From Glandiceps talaboti (Eukaryota > Hemichordata > Enteropneusta > Spengelidae): DNA of 37,500 bases. The stretch is from assembly GCF_964340395.1 (NCBI RefSeq), contig NC_135565.1, positions 1,097,501-1,135,000 of the forward strand. The letters are read 5' to 3'. Numbering within the stretch: position 1 is the stretch's first letter; the number at the start of each line of letters is the position of its first letter. Positions 1-9,909 of this stretch are shown one piece after another. A model generated the notes under the pieces. The model saw only the letters and a program-made list of their open reading frames with translations. It was not told the origin of the DNA and did no database searches. Made by a program: the position numbers and the translations under genes.

Positions 1-24
1 TACATACATACATACATACATACC
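1..24. repeat. (TACA)n microsatellite at window edge
   Basis: About six tandem copies of a 4-bp TACA unit open the window. The repeat probably continues to the left of the window. Confidence 0.9.
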
Positions 25-575
25 AGTATAAACTGATCACATTACCATCCAAGTACCCTGCCTGTAAAACAATGTCTACCAAGACATTTTTTTTTGCAAA
101 AATTAAAACAATGCGTTTTAGTGTTTCTGTCCCTTTAGCACGTACTGATATATTTGGGAACTTTTTTCCTTTAAAAAAATTATCTATCAAACATGTCATT
201 GTCCTTCGCTCAAGTGTTTTTGAAGTATCATGTCTTTAGATATTCACGTTTGAAAATGTGTTGTCATTATTTTAAAACTATTTCTTTATTTTTGAGGATA
301 CATGGACTTCAAGGCTCCTAGTTTTTATCTGAAGACAAAAACCTCTCTAATACAGCTAAAAGAAAATTATTGTCATTACTTGATTAATAGACTACAGTTA
401 CATGATCAGCTGTCCAACTGAGTCTTTGATTTCTGTTCATTAGTGTATTATTTCCTTGATGTGTAGCAGTTAAATGTCTTCTTAATTGCAGTTGCAAATG
501 TGGATGCACATGCTATTTAAAAACAGTTTTGCATTGGAATGTACTAGTTCAGTCCCGTAATTGTACAGTAAAAAC
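25..575. other. Non-coding AT-rich stretch, nothing recognised
   Basis: I see no long open frame, splice-flanked exon, tandem array or inverted repeat here apart from short A and T runs. Confidence 0.5.
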
Positions 576-1571
576 GGACGGAATGACATTAAATAACACT
601 ATAAAATGCAGTCTTGTATCTTGCTCTTATTTGATTTAGTTGAATATACTGTCAAGAGAAAGTGAAAGTATAACTCAATAAGCCAAGCGACACTTTTAAG
701 TCACAGAATATTGTATCAAGTGGGGTATATTGGTATTGATATTTACATAGTGCTTGCAGTATATCTGTGTATTGTCTTCTTTCGATGATTTTTGCAAAAC
801 CCTGAAGTGTGTTCATTTACATTTTTTACTTCCATGTGATAGCTCTCCTTCCAGATCTTGTGTATATGAAAATGTCATTTCTATGTTTCTACTATCACTG
901 TTATCATGATCATCATCAGAACCAATCTCTCCTTCAACTACATCAGCTGAGTTTGAACTATGTGTATCCTCATTCTCACTGTCATCACTGTCTTCATTGG
1001 ATATCAAATGGTCTACCCCTAAGCATTCAACTAGCAAACACTGTCTCCTGTGTCCATCTATATCAACCTACTCACACAAATATATATACATCCTCATAAA
1101 AGACTTTACAAACATGACTATAACTTTACAACATAAACTCTAAGGCATGCTAGATACTTTATAGAAATGGTGAGTTGAACACCAGCTGCTAAATGTGTAA
1201 CAAATAGCAATATTTGGCAAGTTAATTATCATAGAGAAAAAAGAGAAATAAACTTTTTTATACTAAACTTTGCATCAATACAAGTATTAATAAACAGATA
1301 CATAAAATACTCTGACATGAAACAACTTTTAAAGTTACCCTAGAATGTATTGCAGGGAAGGAGGTAGCGAACTGAGTCACAATATATGCAACAACACCAA
1401 TAAACATAGTCGTATTGATATACCACATGATGCAATATTCTGTGACTTGAAAATGTGGCTTGACTTGTTTGAGTTATGCATTTACTTTCTCTTGACAGTA
1501 CATTAAACTAAATCAAACAAGATGAAGATACATAACTGCATTTTATAGTGTCTTTCAATGTCATTCTGTCC
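576..1571. mobile_element. Element with long imperfect terminal inverted repeats
   Basis: Bases 576-723 read as the reverse complement of 1423-1571 over roughly 148 bp at about 80-85 percent identity by eye. Shared blocks include the ACTATAAAATGCAGT and CTGTCAAGAGAAAGT segments. The two arms enclose about 700 bp. The layout fits a non-autonomous DNA transposon or fold-back. I found no convincing target-site duplication. The interior contains a 74-codon minus-strand frame (813-1037) that is very acidic (Asp, Glu and Ser runs) and opens from GTG, not ATG. It could be a remnant of an encoded protein, but I do not recognise it. Part of it shares a 22-bp segment with position 6157. Confidence 0.6.
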
Positions 1572-1910
1572 AAGTTGTCAGTTTAACATATTGGAATGGG
1601 TCACACTACACATGCAAGATACATTCTTCCGGCTCCTGGTACAACTCAGAGGGATCAGGAGTACTTCACTCCCGAGATCAGTCAGCTCCTCATGGATTTT
1701 TTACCAGCTATCTCTTGTACATAAAATTTAAATAGCAGAAGCATGGATTGTAAAGTGCTACGTATTGCTACTTACACAGAACAAGTTAGTTGTGAACCAG
1801 TGACATGTAGGTATAGTTATGAACCGTACAAAATGAGAGAATTGGATTCCCAAAGTATGCTGATTTCAGCACATCGCAACATTTTCTTTTTACTTCTGTC
1901 TATTGGAACA
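1572..1910. other. Non-coding stretch, nothing recognised
   Basis: Unique-looking sequence between the inverted-repeat element and the CAAT microsatellite. The plus-strand frame that starts at 1743 is mostly translated microsatellite downstream and is not credible as a gene. Confidence 0.4.
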
Positions 1911-1971
<61 letters not shown>

Positions 1972-1996
1972 ATCGATCGATCGATCGATCAATCAG
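1911..1996. repeat. (CAAT)n / (CGAT)n microsatellite
   Basis: Tandem 4-bp units of CAAT change to CGAT near the right end (about 1968-1990) and then return to CAAT. The switch to CGAT looks like a point mutation that then spread by slippage. Confidence 0.95.
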
Positions 1997-2089
1997 TTAC
2001 ATGCTCGCTGATCCCTGTACTCTGCTTCAATGTGCCCGTGGTTTCTGTCTAACATTTGGTCCCATTCTTGTAAATATTAAATATGTAGA

Positions 2090-2154
2090 AGATATCACAG
2101 GACACATATGTTTACGAAAACAAACAAACAAACAAACAAACAAACAAACAAACA

Positions 2155-2232
<78 letters not shown>

Positions 2233-2640
2233 CAAACAAACCGGCAAACAATAAACAATTAAACAAACAAACAAACAAACAAACAAACAAACAAACAAAC
2301 AAACAAACAAACAAACCGGCAAACAATAAATAAATAAGTAAATAAATAAATACTGACAAGCATCAACAAGAGAGTAATTACAAATCATTATCAACAACAA
2401 GAATTACTATATGTTTTTCTATATGCGAAATGGTCACAATGTTGTACATTTCCCATATAGGAAAACATTACAGTAATTCTTGTTGTTGATAATGATTTGT
2501 AATTACTCTCTTGTTCATGCTTGTCAGTATTTATTTATTTAGTCTTTGTTTGTTTGTTTGTTTGTTTGTTTGTTTGTTTTGTTTTGTTTATTTTCGTAAA
2601 CTTAACTAAGTCTGAGTGCCCTGTGAAGATGTGGTCATGA
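2090..2640. mobile_element. Fold-back element with microsatellite-expanded arms
   Basis: The core, 2341-2540, is a nearly perfect inverted repeat of about 90 bp per arm around a short centre near 2433-2448. Outside it, CAAA repeats on the left (with an embedded CAAT tract) face TTTG repeats on the right. The outer edges also pair: TTTACGAAAA near 2111 faces TTTTCGTAAA near 2591, and a CCTGTGA segment near 2625 faces its complement near 2095. The whole 550 bp therefore looks like one fold-back or MITE-type element whose left arm has expanded by repeat slippage. No transposase is present. Confidence 0.6.
2117..2345. repeat. (CAAA)n / (CAAT)n / (TAAA)n compound microsatellite
   Basis: Successive blocks of CAAA, then CAAT (about 2158-2232), then CAAA again, separated by two copies of an ACCGGCAAACAATAAA-like segment, and ending in TAAA units. 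The long open frame over it encodes only Asn, Gln, Ser, Thr and Lys repeats and is not a gene. Confidence 0.95.
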
Positions 2641-2897
2641 AAAGAAAAACGCTTTCATTGGCTTGTATGACTTACAGTTGTTCTTTTTCAATTGTGGAAT
2701 TCTGTGTTTTCAAATGACTCACTGTACAGAAAATACTAGACTGTTAACAGTCGTCTTGACTTTTTTGTAATTTAACTTTAATACTATTGTTGCCGCTGAA
2801 ATTAATAGAATTAAACATGTTGTGCGCAGGATAGGACGTTCCATAAAGTCAAGACGAGGTTCGAATCCTCAGTGAGTGAGTAGCGCGAGTTCTGTAT
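2641..2897. other. Spacer before the LINE 3' end
   Basis: No gene is evident. The stretch near 2860-2871 matches the RNA polymerase III B-box consensus, but no complete tRNA cloverleaf can be drawn around it. Confidence 0.4.
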
Positions 2898-3088
2898 TTT
2901 TTTAATTTTTTAATTTATTTATTTATTAATATTTCATATACAGACACCATTTCTGTGCATTAGCACTGTTCTCCCAATCGAACCTGTTTCAAGATTACGT
3001 ACACAGAAAAACAAAACAAAACAAAAAGGGACAAGCCAGGACAAAAAGTTACAGACGCACAGTGTACGTTAAAAGATATCCACCCACA

Positions 3089-5143
3089 TTACCAGACTAT
3101 ATTCTTAAGATGTCTTTTAAATATCGATGAGTTCGGAGCTGATCTTATGGATAGGGGTAGATTGTGCCATAGGACAGCACCACTGTAGTGAAATGCCCGT
3201 TTCCCATATTCAGTTTCAACTGCAGGGATGTATATGTTACTTTTACTGGCCTTTCTTGTGTTATGAAGATGAATTTGGTTGGAAAGTCTGAACATTTCAG
3301 TGAGGTAACTAGGTCCATTACCTGTTACGGATTTGTAGACGAGTGTTGCCAGTTGGCGCTTCCGTCTAATTAGAGGGCTGACCCAACCCAAGTTTTCATA
3401 TACCCAACTCGCACTAGTATCACGGGGAACTTCGAGGAGCAGTCGACCAGCTCGTTTATGGAGGAGCTCAAGTGTCTTCCAATACTTTTGATTCGTATTA
3501 CACCATATAATCGCAGCATAATAGAAATGGGGAAGGACTAAGGTATTGAACATCATCTTCCTAAGTCCCATCGGCAAAAAGTGTCTAGTTCTCGACAGTA
3601 GACCAAGTTTTAGAGAAATTTTAGCAGAAAGTTTTGAAATATGTGAGTGAGTTGTTTGGAAATATGAGAAATTTTAGCAGAAATTTTTGAAATATGTTGA
3701 ACATTTCAATTTTGAATCCAGCCAAACCCCTAAATATTTGAAATCAAATACTTGCTGTACTAGGTCTCCCTGTATTCGAATTTGCAAAACTGAATTTAAT
3801 TTTAGTCTTTGAGAAGTACCGAAAAGCACGGTCTTGGTTTTACTTGTATTCAGTGTTAACTTGTTTGAGTCAAGCCAGGCCTTGACATGCATTATTTCCT
3901 CTGTGAATGTCACTTCAATATCAGCAACTATATTGCTTGAATAGAAAATCGCCGTGTCATCTGCATACATAATTACTTGAGCCTTTATAACGTTTCCGGC
4001 AAGTCATTGATATAAAGGGTGAAAAATAAAGGTCCCAGGATTGAACCTTGGGGTACCCCACAAGAAATGCCCATGCTTTCTGATAATGTGGAATTTAACT
4101 CGACAACTTGTGTACGGCCTGTTAGATAGGCACGGAACCATGCCAATGCACTGCCCTGTATACAAAATTGATGTAGTTTCTGAAGCAGCAGTCCATGATC
4201 GACTATCGAATGCTTTCTTCAGATCTAGAAATATTGCGCAAGTGAGTTGTTTACGATCAATATTATTAAATAAAATATCTGTAACATGAGTAAGGGCTGT
4301 TGCCGTGGAGTAACCTGGCCTAAATCCTGACTGACATCTATTCACAATGTCATTCTCATCTAGATAGCTGTACAGCTGATCATAGACAGCTCTTTCCAAT
4401 ATCTTAGAAACTACAGGGAGGATAGATATTGGTCGGTAATTACCAACGTCAGTTCTATCCCCTTCTTTAAATAATGGCACAACCGTAGCTCGTTTCCACT
4501 CTGCAGGAACATGTCCTGTCTGTAGAGACAGATTAAAACTTAACAATGAAGATGATATATACGGAGCCGCATATTTAAGTAATCGTGCACTGACATTGTC
4601 AATACCAGTAGCTTTAGCAATACAGAGTTTCAACAATTGTCTACTAACGTATTCAGTGGTTATGGGCTTAAAGTAGAAGTTACTGTCACATTGCCAGCTT
4701 GGATCCAATTGTAGTAAAAAAAGTTATTAAATGCATTTGCTTTTTTTTTGGGGGGGGGGGGGTGTTGATATGATCATCCACTTTCAAACTTATGACACTC
4801 TCATTAGACTGGGTTGGCAACAACTTCATCAAAGTGTGCAAAGATTTTTTGAGTCACTGCTATTTTGATCTAATTGCGATGTAAAATATTCTTTTTTCCG
4901 ATTGTACCCTCATGTTGTTAACATAATTTCTAATTTTCTTGAAATTTGCCCAATACTGGCATCCTTATCATGTTTTTCTGCACAATGTTTGAGTTTATCA
5001 CGTTCATATGTTAATGCAATGAATTCACCTGTTATCCACAGGGTATGTTCTCCCCTACGAGTGATAGTCCGAAATGGAACACTAGAGTCACAAACTGGTA
5101 TGAAAAGCTCCTCTAATTGCGATGTAAAGTAATCTTTTTTCAA
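3089..5143 (-). pseudogene. LINE ORF2 remnant: reverse transcriptase with frameshifts and stops
   Basis: The product would copy element RNA into DNA at a nicked target. The open piece at 4708-4004 carries the fingers region (GNYRPISILP, then SGFRPGYSTATAL) and motif A (KKAFDS). After motif A the meaningful reading moves to another frame. That frame contains the GVPQGS motif-B region and ends near 4000. The frame then returns for motif C (MYADD, at 3970-3956). Two frameshifts, near 4205 and near 4000-3985, therefore compensate in net frame. A partial duplication of about 54 bp at 3613-3697 adds an in-frame stop. A T9-G13 tract at 4741-4762 coincides with another frame change. The copy cannot encode a working enzyme. 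Confidence 0.8.
4741..4762. repeat. T9-G13 homopolymer tract inside the LINE
   Basis: Nine T residues followed by thirteen G residues interrupt the LINE coding region just upstream of the reverse transcriptase core. This probably reflects slippage after insertion. Confidence 0.9.
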
Positions 5144-5235
5144 TAGGGAACTTGCAATCCAGACTGGGCATGCTGAGACGCATTAGTATTTATTATTACA
5201 TTTTCCATGATGCAACATTCAACATTAAACCAACA

Positions 5236-5547
5236 ATAAAATTCACCAAAATTGGTAAAAAACTTCAAAAGCTTCTAGGGGAGACCCCCTAGGACCCCAT
5301 AAGAGGTAGACATGTACAAGCCTCAAATCAAAGTTCTTCCCTCCACCTCTTACTGTCAAGATACTATGAAACTTTATTTAAAAAATGTTTCAACCATGTG
5401 TAGTTGCATTTTACAATTGTTAGGGCTGTCTTGTAAAGCTTGCAAATTATTGTCTGGAAGTGTCTGTTAATAGCCTGAAAATTGGCTTTAAGAGTAAAAA
5501 TCCTCCAGGGCTTCTAGGGGGAGACCCCTTAGAACCCCCCCCCCTAT

Positions 5548-5621
<74 letters not shown>

Positions 5622-5699
5622 AAGAGGTGGACATATCCCAGTCTCAAAGCTCTTCCCTCTACAGCTTACTGTCAGATGTTATGAAACTTTATTCACGGG
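5236..5699. repeat. Diverged tandem duplication, second copy split by a CA repeat
   Basis: Copy 1 (about 5236-5385) and copy 2 (about 5465-5695) share the same order of blocks: GCTTCTAGGGG, GAGACCCC, AAGAGGT-GACAT, TCTTCCCTC, TTACTGTCA and TATGAAACTTTATT. Copy 2 carries a C-run and the CA microsatellite exactly between the CCCC block and the AAGAGG block. No protein is encoded. Confidence 0.7.
5555..5614. repeat. (CA)n microsatellite
   Basis: About 30 CA units with one T interruption near the right end. Frames across it (poly His-Thr on one strand, Cys-Val on the other) are artefacts. Confidence 0.95.
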
Positions 5700-6225
5700 G
5701 GTCAGTGACTTTTTGTCGGCCCAATGGAAAAAAACACTGACATCCCCCCCCCATCCCCCCAAGCTGGAGAAACTGAACGGTCTATCTGAATGTTTGAGCT
5801 CACCAATCAAGTTTCTGATTTGTATTTTCAGTGTGTCACCATACCATGGCATAAAAACTGTCAATGATGTTTATTTAATTGAAAATCAAACATGTATGAA
5901 ATATGTAGTTTTCTAAATAAAATCTGTGTGTGATAGAACAGCATCTTTTTACTCTCTGTATTACCCTGTGCGAAAACCAAACAGAAAATTGTGGCAACAA
6001 AAGTAGGTGTTCAACATTGACGTAAAAAAAATCCGGATATCTCAAAGAAGCAAAGAAAAAAAAGTTGCCAGCATAGGCGAAGGAGAAAAAAAATAATTCT
6101 CAGGCAAGCAGGTGGGAAAAAAATAACGACTCTCCACCAAGCCCCCCCCCCCCCAGGATATCGAATGGTCTACCCCTAAACTCCAGTTCATTGTCGAGGA
6201 GGTTGACGTTTTGAAACGAGATGAC
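5700..6225. other. Upstream non-coding region with C-runs
   Basis: No supported gene. The region contains C-runs at 5746-5760 and 6141-6154 and a segment at 6157-6178 shared with 999-1020. It lies just upstream of the host gene promoter. Confidence 0.4.
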
Positions 6226-6227
6226 TT

Positions 6228-6270
6228 ACGCATGCGCAATTATCTCTCAAATTCAAAATGGCGGTGAATA
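6228..6270 (+). promoter_or_regulatory. Putative promoter of the PROSER3-like gene (NRF-1-like and YY1-like motifs)
   Basis: ACGCATGCGCAA near 6230-6240 resembles the NRF-1 palindrome, and CAAAATGGCGG at 6254-6264 matches the core YY1 motif. These motifs are common close to transcription starts of TATA-less animal housekeeping genes, with YY1 usually just downstream of the start. The distance to the first ATG at 6364 is about 100 bp. A 16-codon upstream frame begins at the ATG inside the YY1-like motif (6259-6309). The promoter assignment is inference from motif type and position. Confidence 0.5.
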
Positions 6271-6363
6271 CAAACTGTAACGTAGTTGTCGGCTGTTGTA
6301 ACATTTAATAACAACATACGTTCTCTGTATTGCAGAGTTTTGTGGATTATTATATTCGTTGTA

Positions 6364-6395
6364 ATGTCAACACTGGAAACGTTCATAAAATCAGG
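6364..6395 (+). CDS. PROSER3: Exon 1 (coding part) of the PROSER3-like gene
   Basis: Ten full codons beginning MSTLETFIKS plus two bases of a glycine codon, followed by a strong donor (GTAAGTG). The first base of exon 2 completes the codon in the frame used downstream, which is the main support for such a short exon. The 5' UTR probably starts near 6240. An acceptor-like TATTGCAG at 6328-6335 leaves open an untranslated exon border just upstream of the ATG. No better in-frame ATG lies between the promoter motifs and this one. Confidence 0.65.
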
Positions 6396-6552
6396 GTAAG
6401 TGTTGTTGTAGCCATTTCACCAATTTCAAAACACATTTTGTTTTTGAACAGCGAACTCTGAATTTATGAAGAACTTGTTATGACACGATTCACGAACCAT
6501 AGACCGTAGACGGTATTTATTTTATTTATTTATTTATTATTTAACTTAGACT

Positions 6553-6665
6553 AGCTGCAATAATTGTAGCGTTTGCTATAATTTAGAGGGCTTTTTCGTC
6601 TGTGTTTTTGTGGCCTTTTTCGTTCCGATGTTTAACCCGAATCAAACGCTACAATCCCTGTAACG
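6553..6665 (+). mobile_element. Short element of the TGTAGCGTTT fold-back family, copy 1
   Basis: Begins AGCTGCAATAATTGTAGCG, the same terminus as the hairpin element at 6919, and ends with AAACGCTACAATCCCTGTAACG-like sequence. Similar sequence recurs at 22847-22962 and, inverted, at 23281-23388. The ends are a short inverted repeat (ATTGTAGCGTTT against AAACGCTACAAT). No coding capacity. Confidence 0.6.
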
Positions 6666-6890
6666 CAAATGCACGAGATCACGTTGAAAACGCATGTAGT
6701 TCAGTTCAGGGATAAGGTACCCAAGATGGGTAATAGTAATAGAAATGCCTTTAGTTCAAGAATAATACTAAGGCAGAGCTTCGTACAGAATTTTGAAAAC
6801 GTTGACTGATGTTGCATTCACCGACATGTGATGGTAGACTGTTCCATTTGTCTATGATCCTGGGAGTGAAAAAATATTTCCTTGTATTTA
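6666..6890. other. Intron 1 sequence, nothing recognised
   Basis: Unique-looking non-coding sequence between two fold-back insertions. No exon with splice sites was seen. Confidence 0.4.
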
Positions 6891-7432
6891 TGCACGAGTC
6901 AATGTCAACCCCCACCCTAGCTGCAATAATTGTAGCGTCTTGTTGCGGTTTTGTGGGTTTTTTCGCTGTTTTGGTGACTTTTTAAGTTTTTGTGTTTAAC
7001 CCGTGCAGGTTAAAATCAAAAACTTAAAAAGTCACCAAAACAGACGAAAAAACCCACAAAACCGCAACAAGACGCTACAATTATTGCAGCTACCCCCACC
7101 CTCCCCACCTCGGGGCATAGTGGGGGATTTGGAAATTAGTCTTATAAAATTTGTCAAATGCCCCACCCCCTGGGGCAAGACATTCTGGAAAATCCCCACC
7201 TAAAACAAGTAAAACTCCCAACATTTCCCCCACCCCAATGGGTGGGACATTAAAAAATTCTGACTGACACACAACCACTCTTTTATGTCCGTGAAAATGA
7301 CTAGGGAGGTCAATATGAGGCAATTGCCCCACCCCCTCGGGCATTGTTTCATGGCAAACACGATCTAATCCCCCACATTTGTCCCGTATCGCCCGAGGTG
7401 GGGTCCCTCGGGCATTACATTGACTCGTGCAT
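6891..7432. mobile_element. C-rich element with short terminal inverted repeats, host of a nested hairpin
   Basis: TGCACGAGTCAATGT at about 6891-6905 faces ACATTGACTCGTGCA at about 7418-7432. Between them is a C-rich, CCCCACCCC-containing sequence with several GGGGCA and TGCCCC blocks that can pair with one another. The hairpin element at 6919-7091 has inserted near its left end. No transposase is encoded, so this is at most a non-autonomous element. Confidence 0.5.
6919..7091. mobile_element. Near-perfect hairpin MITE with 11-bp target-site duplication
   Basis: The 173-bp element is almost entirely one palindrome: two arms of about 80 bp differ by one indel and a couple of substitutions around a very short loop. 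It starts AGCTGCAATAATTGTAGCG and ends with the reverse complement of that. The 11-bp sequence ACCCCCACCCT directly flanks it on both sides (6908-6918 and 7092-7102). Long terminal inverted repeats with 9-11-bp duplications are typical of Mutator-like elements, so it may be a Mutator-type MITE. That classification is inference. Confidence 0.75.
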
Positions 7433-7684
7433 TAGTCTGACGGATGGCTTTGAAAGCTTTAAGTTATGTCCTCGTGTAGACGTTGATGACATTTGAAATG
7501 AGACATTGCAGGAATCCAGACCATTTAGAATCTTGATGTCTGGATCGTATCATCGCGAGTCCTTCTTTGCTCTAGCGTTGTTAAACCAAAATGATGAAGT
7601 CTCTGGTTATATGGCAATTTTCTTAGCTTCGGAACAAGTCATTGTACCTTTTCCAATGTGGCAATATCTTTTTGTATTTTTTTT

Positions 7685-7868
7685 GCATGCGTTGCTACAT
7701 TTGCCAATTTTGACGGAATTGGGGTACCTCTGAACACTTCTTGGGTCTCAAAGGCTCTGTAATTAATGTTGGCGTTAGGAAATGTCCGATTTTTTTGCCA
7801 GGTAAGGCGTAATTTAGCAGAAAAATCCACCCAACTTTGCCCTCAAAATCACAGCAAACGCTATACCA
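7685..7868 (-). repeat. Dispersed repeat copy, homologous to 23003-23212
   Basis: On the minus strand this copies the plus-strand sequence at 23003-23212, sharing blocks such as GGGTGGATT, TTCTGCTAAATTA, CATTTCCTAAC, CAACATTAATTAC and AAGAAGTGTTCAGAGGTACC. The left end (7840-7868) reads on the minus strand as an AGCGTTTGCTGTGATTTTGA terminus like that of the fold-back family. This supports both copies belonging to one transposon family. Confidence 0.65.
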
Positions 7869-8088
7869 TCCAAGATGCACGAATAGATAATCAAAATGAT
7901 AACGTTAGTCGTTACATTTTTTCCGCCTGTAAATTATTTGTTTAATGTTTATTTTCACAACCTATCAAGCCCTAAGTGTTTGCATTTGTTTTTGTTTGTT
8001 TTGTTTTAGTTTCTCTGTCAAAATGTGTGTGCCATGATTTCACAGATAATGGACCCTTCCAATAGGAAGTTTTAATCATAACCAAATT
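7869..8088. other. Intron 1 sequence before the 32-bp array
   Basis: Non-coding and T-rich. Nothing recognised. Confidence 0.4.
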
Positions 8089-9594
8089 GCTCTTTGCAGT
8101 CACGGAGTCGTTGCATTGTTACTCTTTGCAGTCACGGAGTCATTGCATTGTTACTATTAGCAGTCATGGAGTCATTGCATTGTTACTCTTTGCAGTCACA
8201 GAGTCATTGCATTGTTACTCTTTGCAGTCACGGAGTCATTGCATTGTTACACTTTGCAGTCACAGAGTCATTGCATTGTTACTATTAGCAGTCCTGGAGT
8301 CATTGCATTGTTACTCTTTGCAGTCACAGAGTCATTGCATTGTTACTCTTTGCAGTCACAGAGTCATTGCATTGTTACTCTTTGCAGTCACGGAGTCATT
8401 GCATTGTTACACTTTGCAGTCACGGAGTCATTGCATTGTTACTATTAGCAGTCCTGGAGTCATTGCATTGTTACTCTTTGCAGTCACAGAGTCATTGCAT
8501 TGTTACTATTAGCAGTCATGGAGTCATTGCATTGTTACACTTTGCAGTCACAGAGTCATTGCATTGTTACTTTGCAGTCACGGAGTCATTGCATTGTTAC
8601 TCTTTGCAGTCACGGAGTCATTGCATTGTTACTCTTTGCAGTCACGGAGTCATTGCATTGTTACTCTTTGCAGTCATGGAGTCATTGCATTGTTACTCTT
8701 TGCAGTCACAGAGTCATTGCATTGTTACTCTTTGCAGTCACGGAGTCATTGCATTGTTACTCTTTGCAGTCACGGAGTCATTGCATTGTTACTCTTTGCA
8801 GTCACGGAGTCATTGCATTGTTACTCTTTGCAGTCAAGGAGTCATTGCATTGTTACTCTTTGCAGTCACGGAGTCATTGCATTGTTACTCTTTGCAGTCA
8901 CAGAGTCATTGCATTGTTACACTTTGCAGTCAAGGAGTCATTGCATTGTTACTCTTTGCAGTCACGGAGTCATTGCATTGTTACTCTTTGCAATCACAGA
9001 GTCATTGCATTGTTACTCTTTGCAGTCACGGAGTCATTGCATTGTTACTCTTTGCAGTCATGGAGTCATTGCATTGTTACTCTTTGCAGTCACGGAGTCA
9101 TTGCATTGTTACTCTTTGCAGTCATGGAGTCATTGCATTGTTACTCTTTGCAGTCATGGAGTCATTGCATTGTTACTCTGCAGTCATGGAGTCATTGCAT
9201 TGTTACTCTTTGCAGTCACAGAGTCATTGCATTGTTACACTTTGCAGTCACAGAGTCATTGCATTGTTACACTTTGCAGTCATGGAGTCATTGCATTGTT
9301 ACTCTTTGCAGTCACGGAGTCATTGCATTGTTACTCTTTGCAGTCCTGGAGTCATTGCATTGTTACTCTTTGCTGTCACAGAGTCATTGCATTGTTACAC
9401 TTTGCAGTCAAGGAGTCATTGCATTGTTATTCTTTGCAGTCACGGAGTCATTGCATTGTTACACTTTGCAGTCACGGAGTCATTGCATTGTTACTTTGCA
9501 GTCACGGAGTCATTGCATTGTTACTCTTTGCAGTCACGGAGTCATTGCATTGTTACTCTTTGCAGTCACAGAGTCATTGCATTGTTACTATTAG
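8089..9594 (+). repeat. 32-bp minisatellite, about 47 units
   Basis: The consensus unit runs from TTACTCTTTGCAGTCACGGA into GTCATTGCATTG. Units differ mostly at the CACGG, CACAG, CATGG, CAAGG or CCTGG position and between TACTCTTTG, TACACTTTG and TACTATTAG. At least three units are shortened (TTACTTTGCAG or TTACTCTGCAG). Because 32 is not a multiple of three and the unit lacks stops, all three plus-strand frames stay open for hundreds of codons. These frames (LLLFAVTESLHCYS-type peptides) are artefacts. The array ends about 195 bp before exon 2. Confidence 0.95.
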
Positions 9595-9789
9595 CCCAGC
9601 CTAAAGACTTGGCTATCTGGCTTGAAAATGTTGTTTGCCAGTCACGCCAATATGTCGCGATTGTCATGTCATCAGATAGCCTGGTCTCTGGATATTGTTA
9701 GCCTCAGGCTCCCTGCTGTCGACTTACAACATGTAGATATATACATGCAGGTTACCATGTAATACCGATGTTCATGTAATTACTTACAG

Positions 9790-9874
9790 GGTTGATCCCT
9801 TTGCTGAAGACCCATTGCCGAAAGCTTACTATCACCCATCTACAGAGAAAAGATTATCTAAAAATGAAAAAAAG
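9790..9874 (+). CDS. PROSER3: Exon 2 of the PROSER3-like gene
   Basis: Preceded by a TAATTACTTACAG acceptor and followed by AAAAAAAG|GTAACC. The first base completes a glycine codon begun in exon 1. Then 28 codons (VDPFAEDPLPKAYYHPSTEK and eight more basic residues) end exactly at a codon boundary, matching the phase-0 start of exon 3. A second frame is also open here, but it does not connect to its neighbours. The donor is weaker than the others at its +5 position. Confidence 0.7.
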
Positions 9875-9909
9875 GTAACCCCATAATATTTTTTTATCAA
9901 AACAGATAC

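Larger units (their letters stand above)
2898..5150 (-). mobile_element. 5'-truncated non-LTR retrotransposon (CR1/Jockey-like LINE), degenerate
   Basis: Read on the minus strand, the element runs from the linker between endonuclease and reverse transcriptase (about 5143-4910), through the reverse transcriptase (about 4708-3674), to the C-terminal region (about 3577-3089). A short 3' UTR follows, ending in an A-rich tail near 2930-2898. The endonuclease and any first ORF are missing, as expected for 5' truncation. The family is judged from the C-terminal block with the pattern LWHNLPLSIRSA and from the YADD catalytic motif. CR1, L2 and Jockey clades cannot be separated by eye. Confidence 0.8.

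Noticed and set aside
1743-2333. 196-codon plus-strand frame
   Set aside because: Most of it is translated CAAT and CAAA microsatellite.
2820-2885. Possible tRNA or tRNA-derived SINE
   Set aside because: Only the B-box and a 4-bp T-arm-like stem are present. No acceptor, D or anticodon arms can be drawn.
4041-4289. 82-codon plus-strand frame
   Set aside because: It is the antisense shadow of the LINE reverse transcriptase.
8087-9701. Long plus-strand open frames of 141-453 codons
   Set aside because: They are translations of the 32-bp minisatellite in all three frames, with no start context, domain or splice support.
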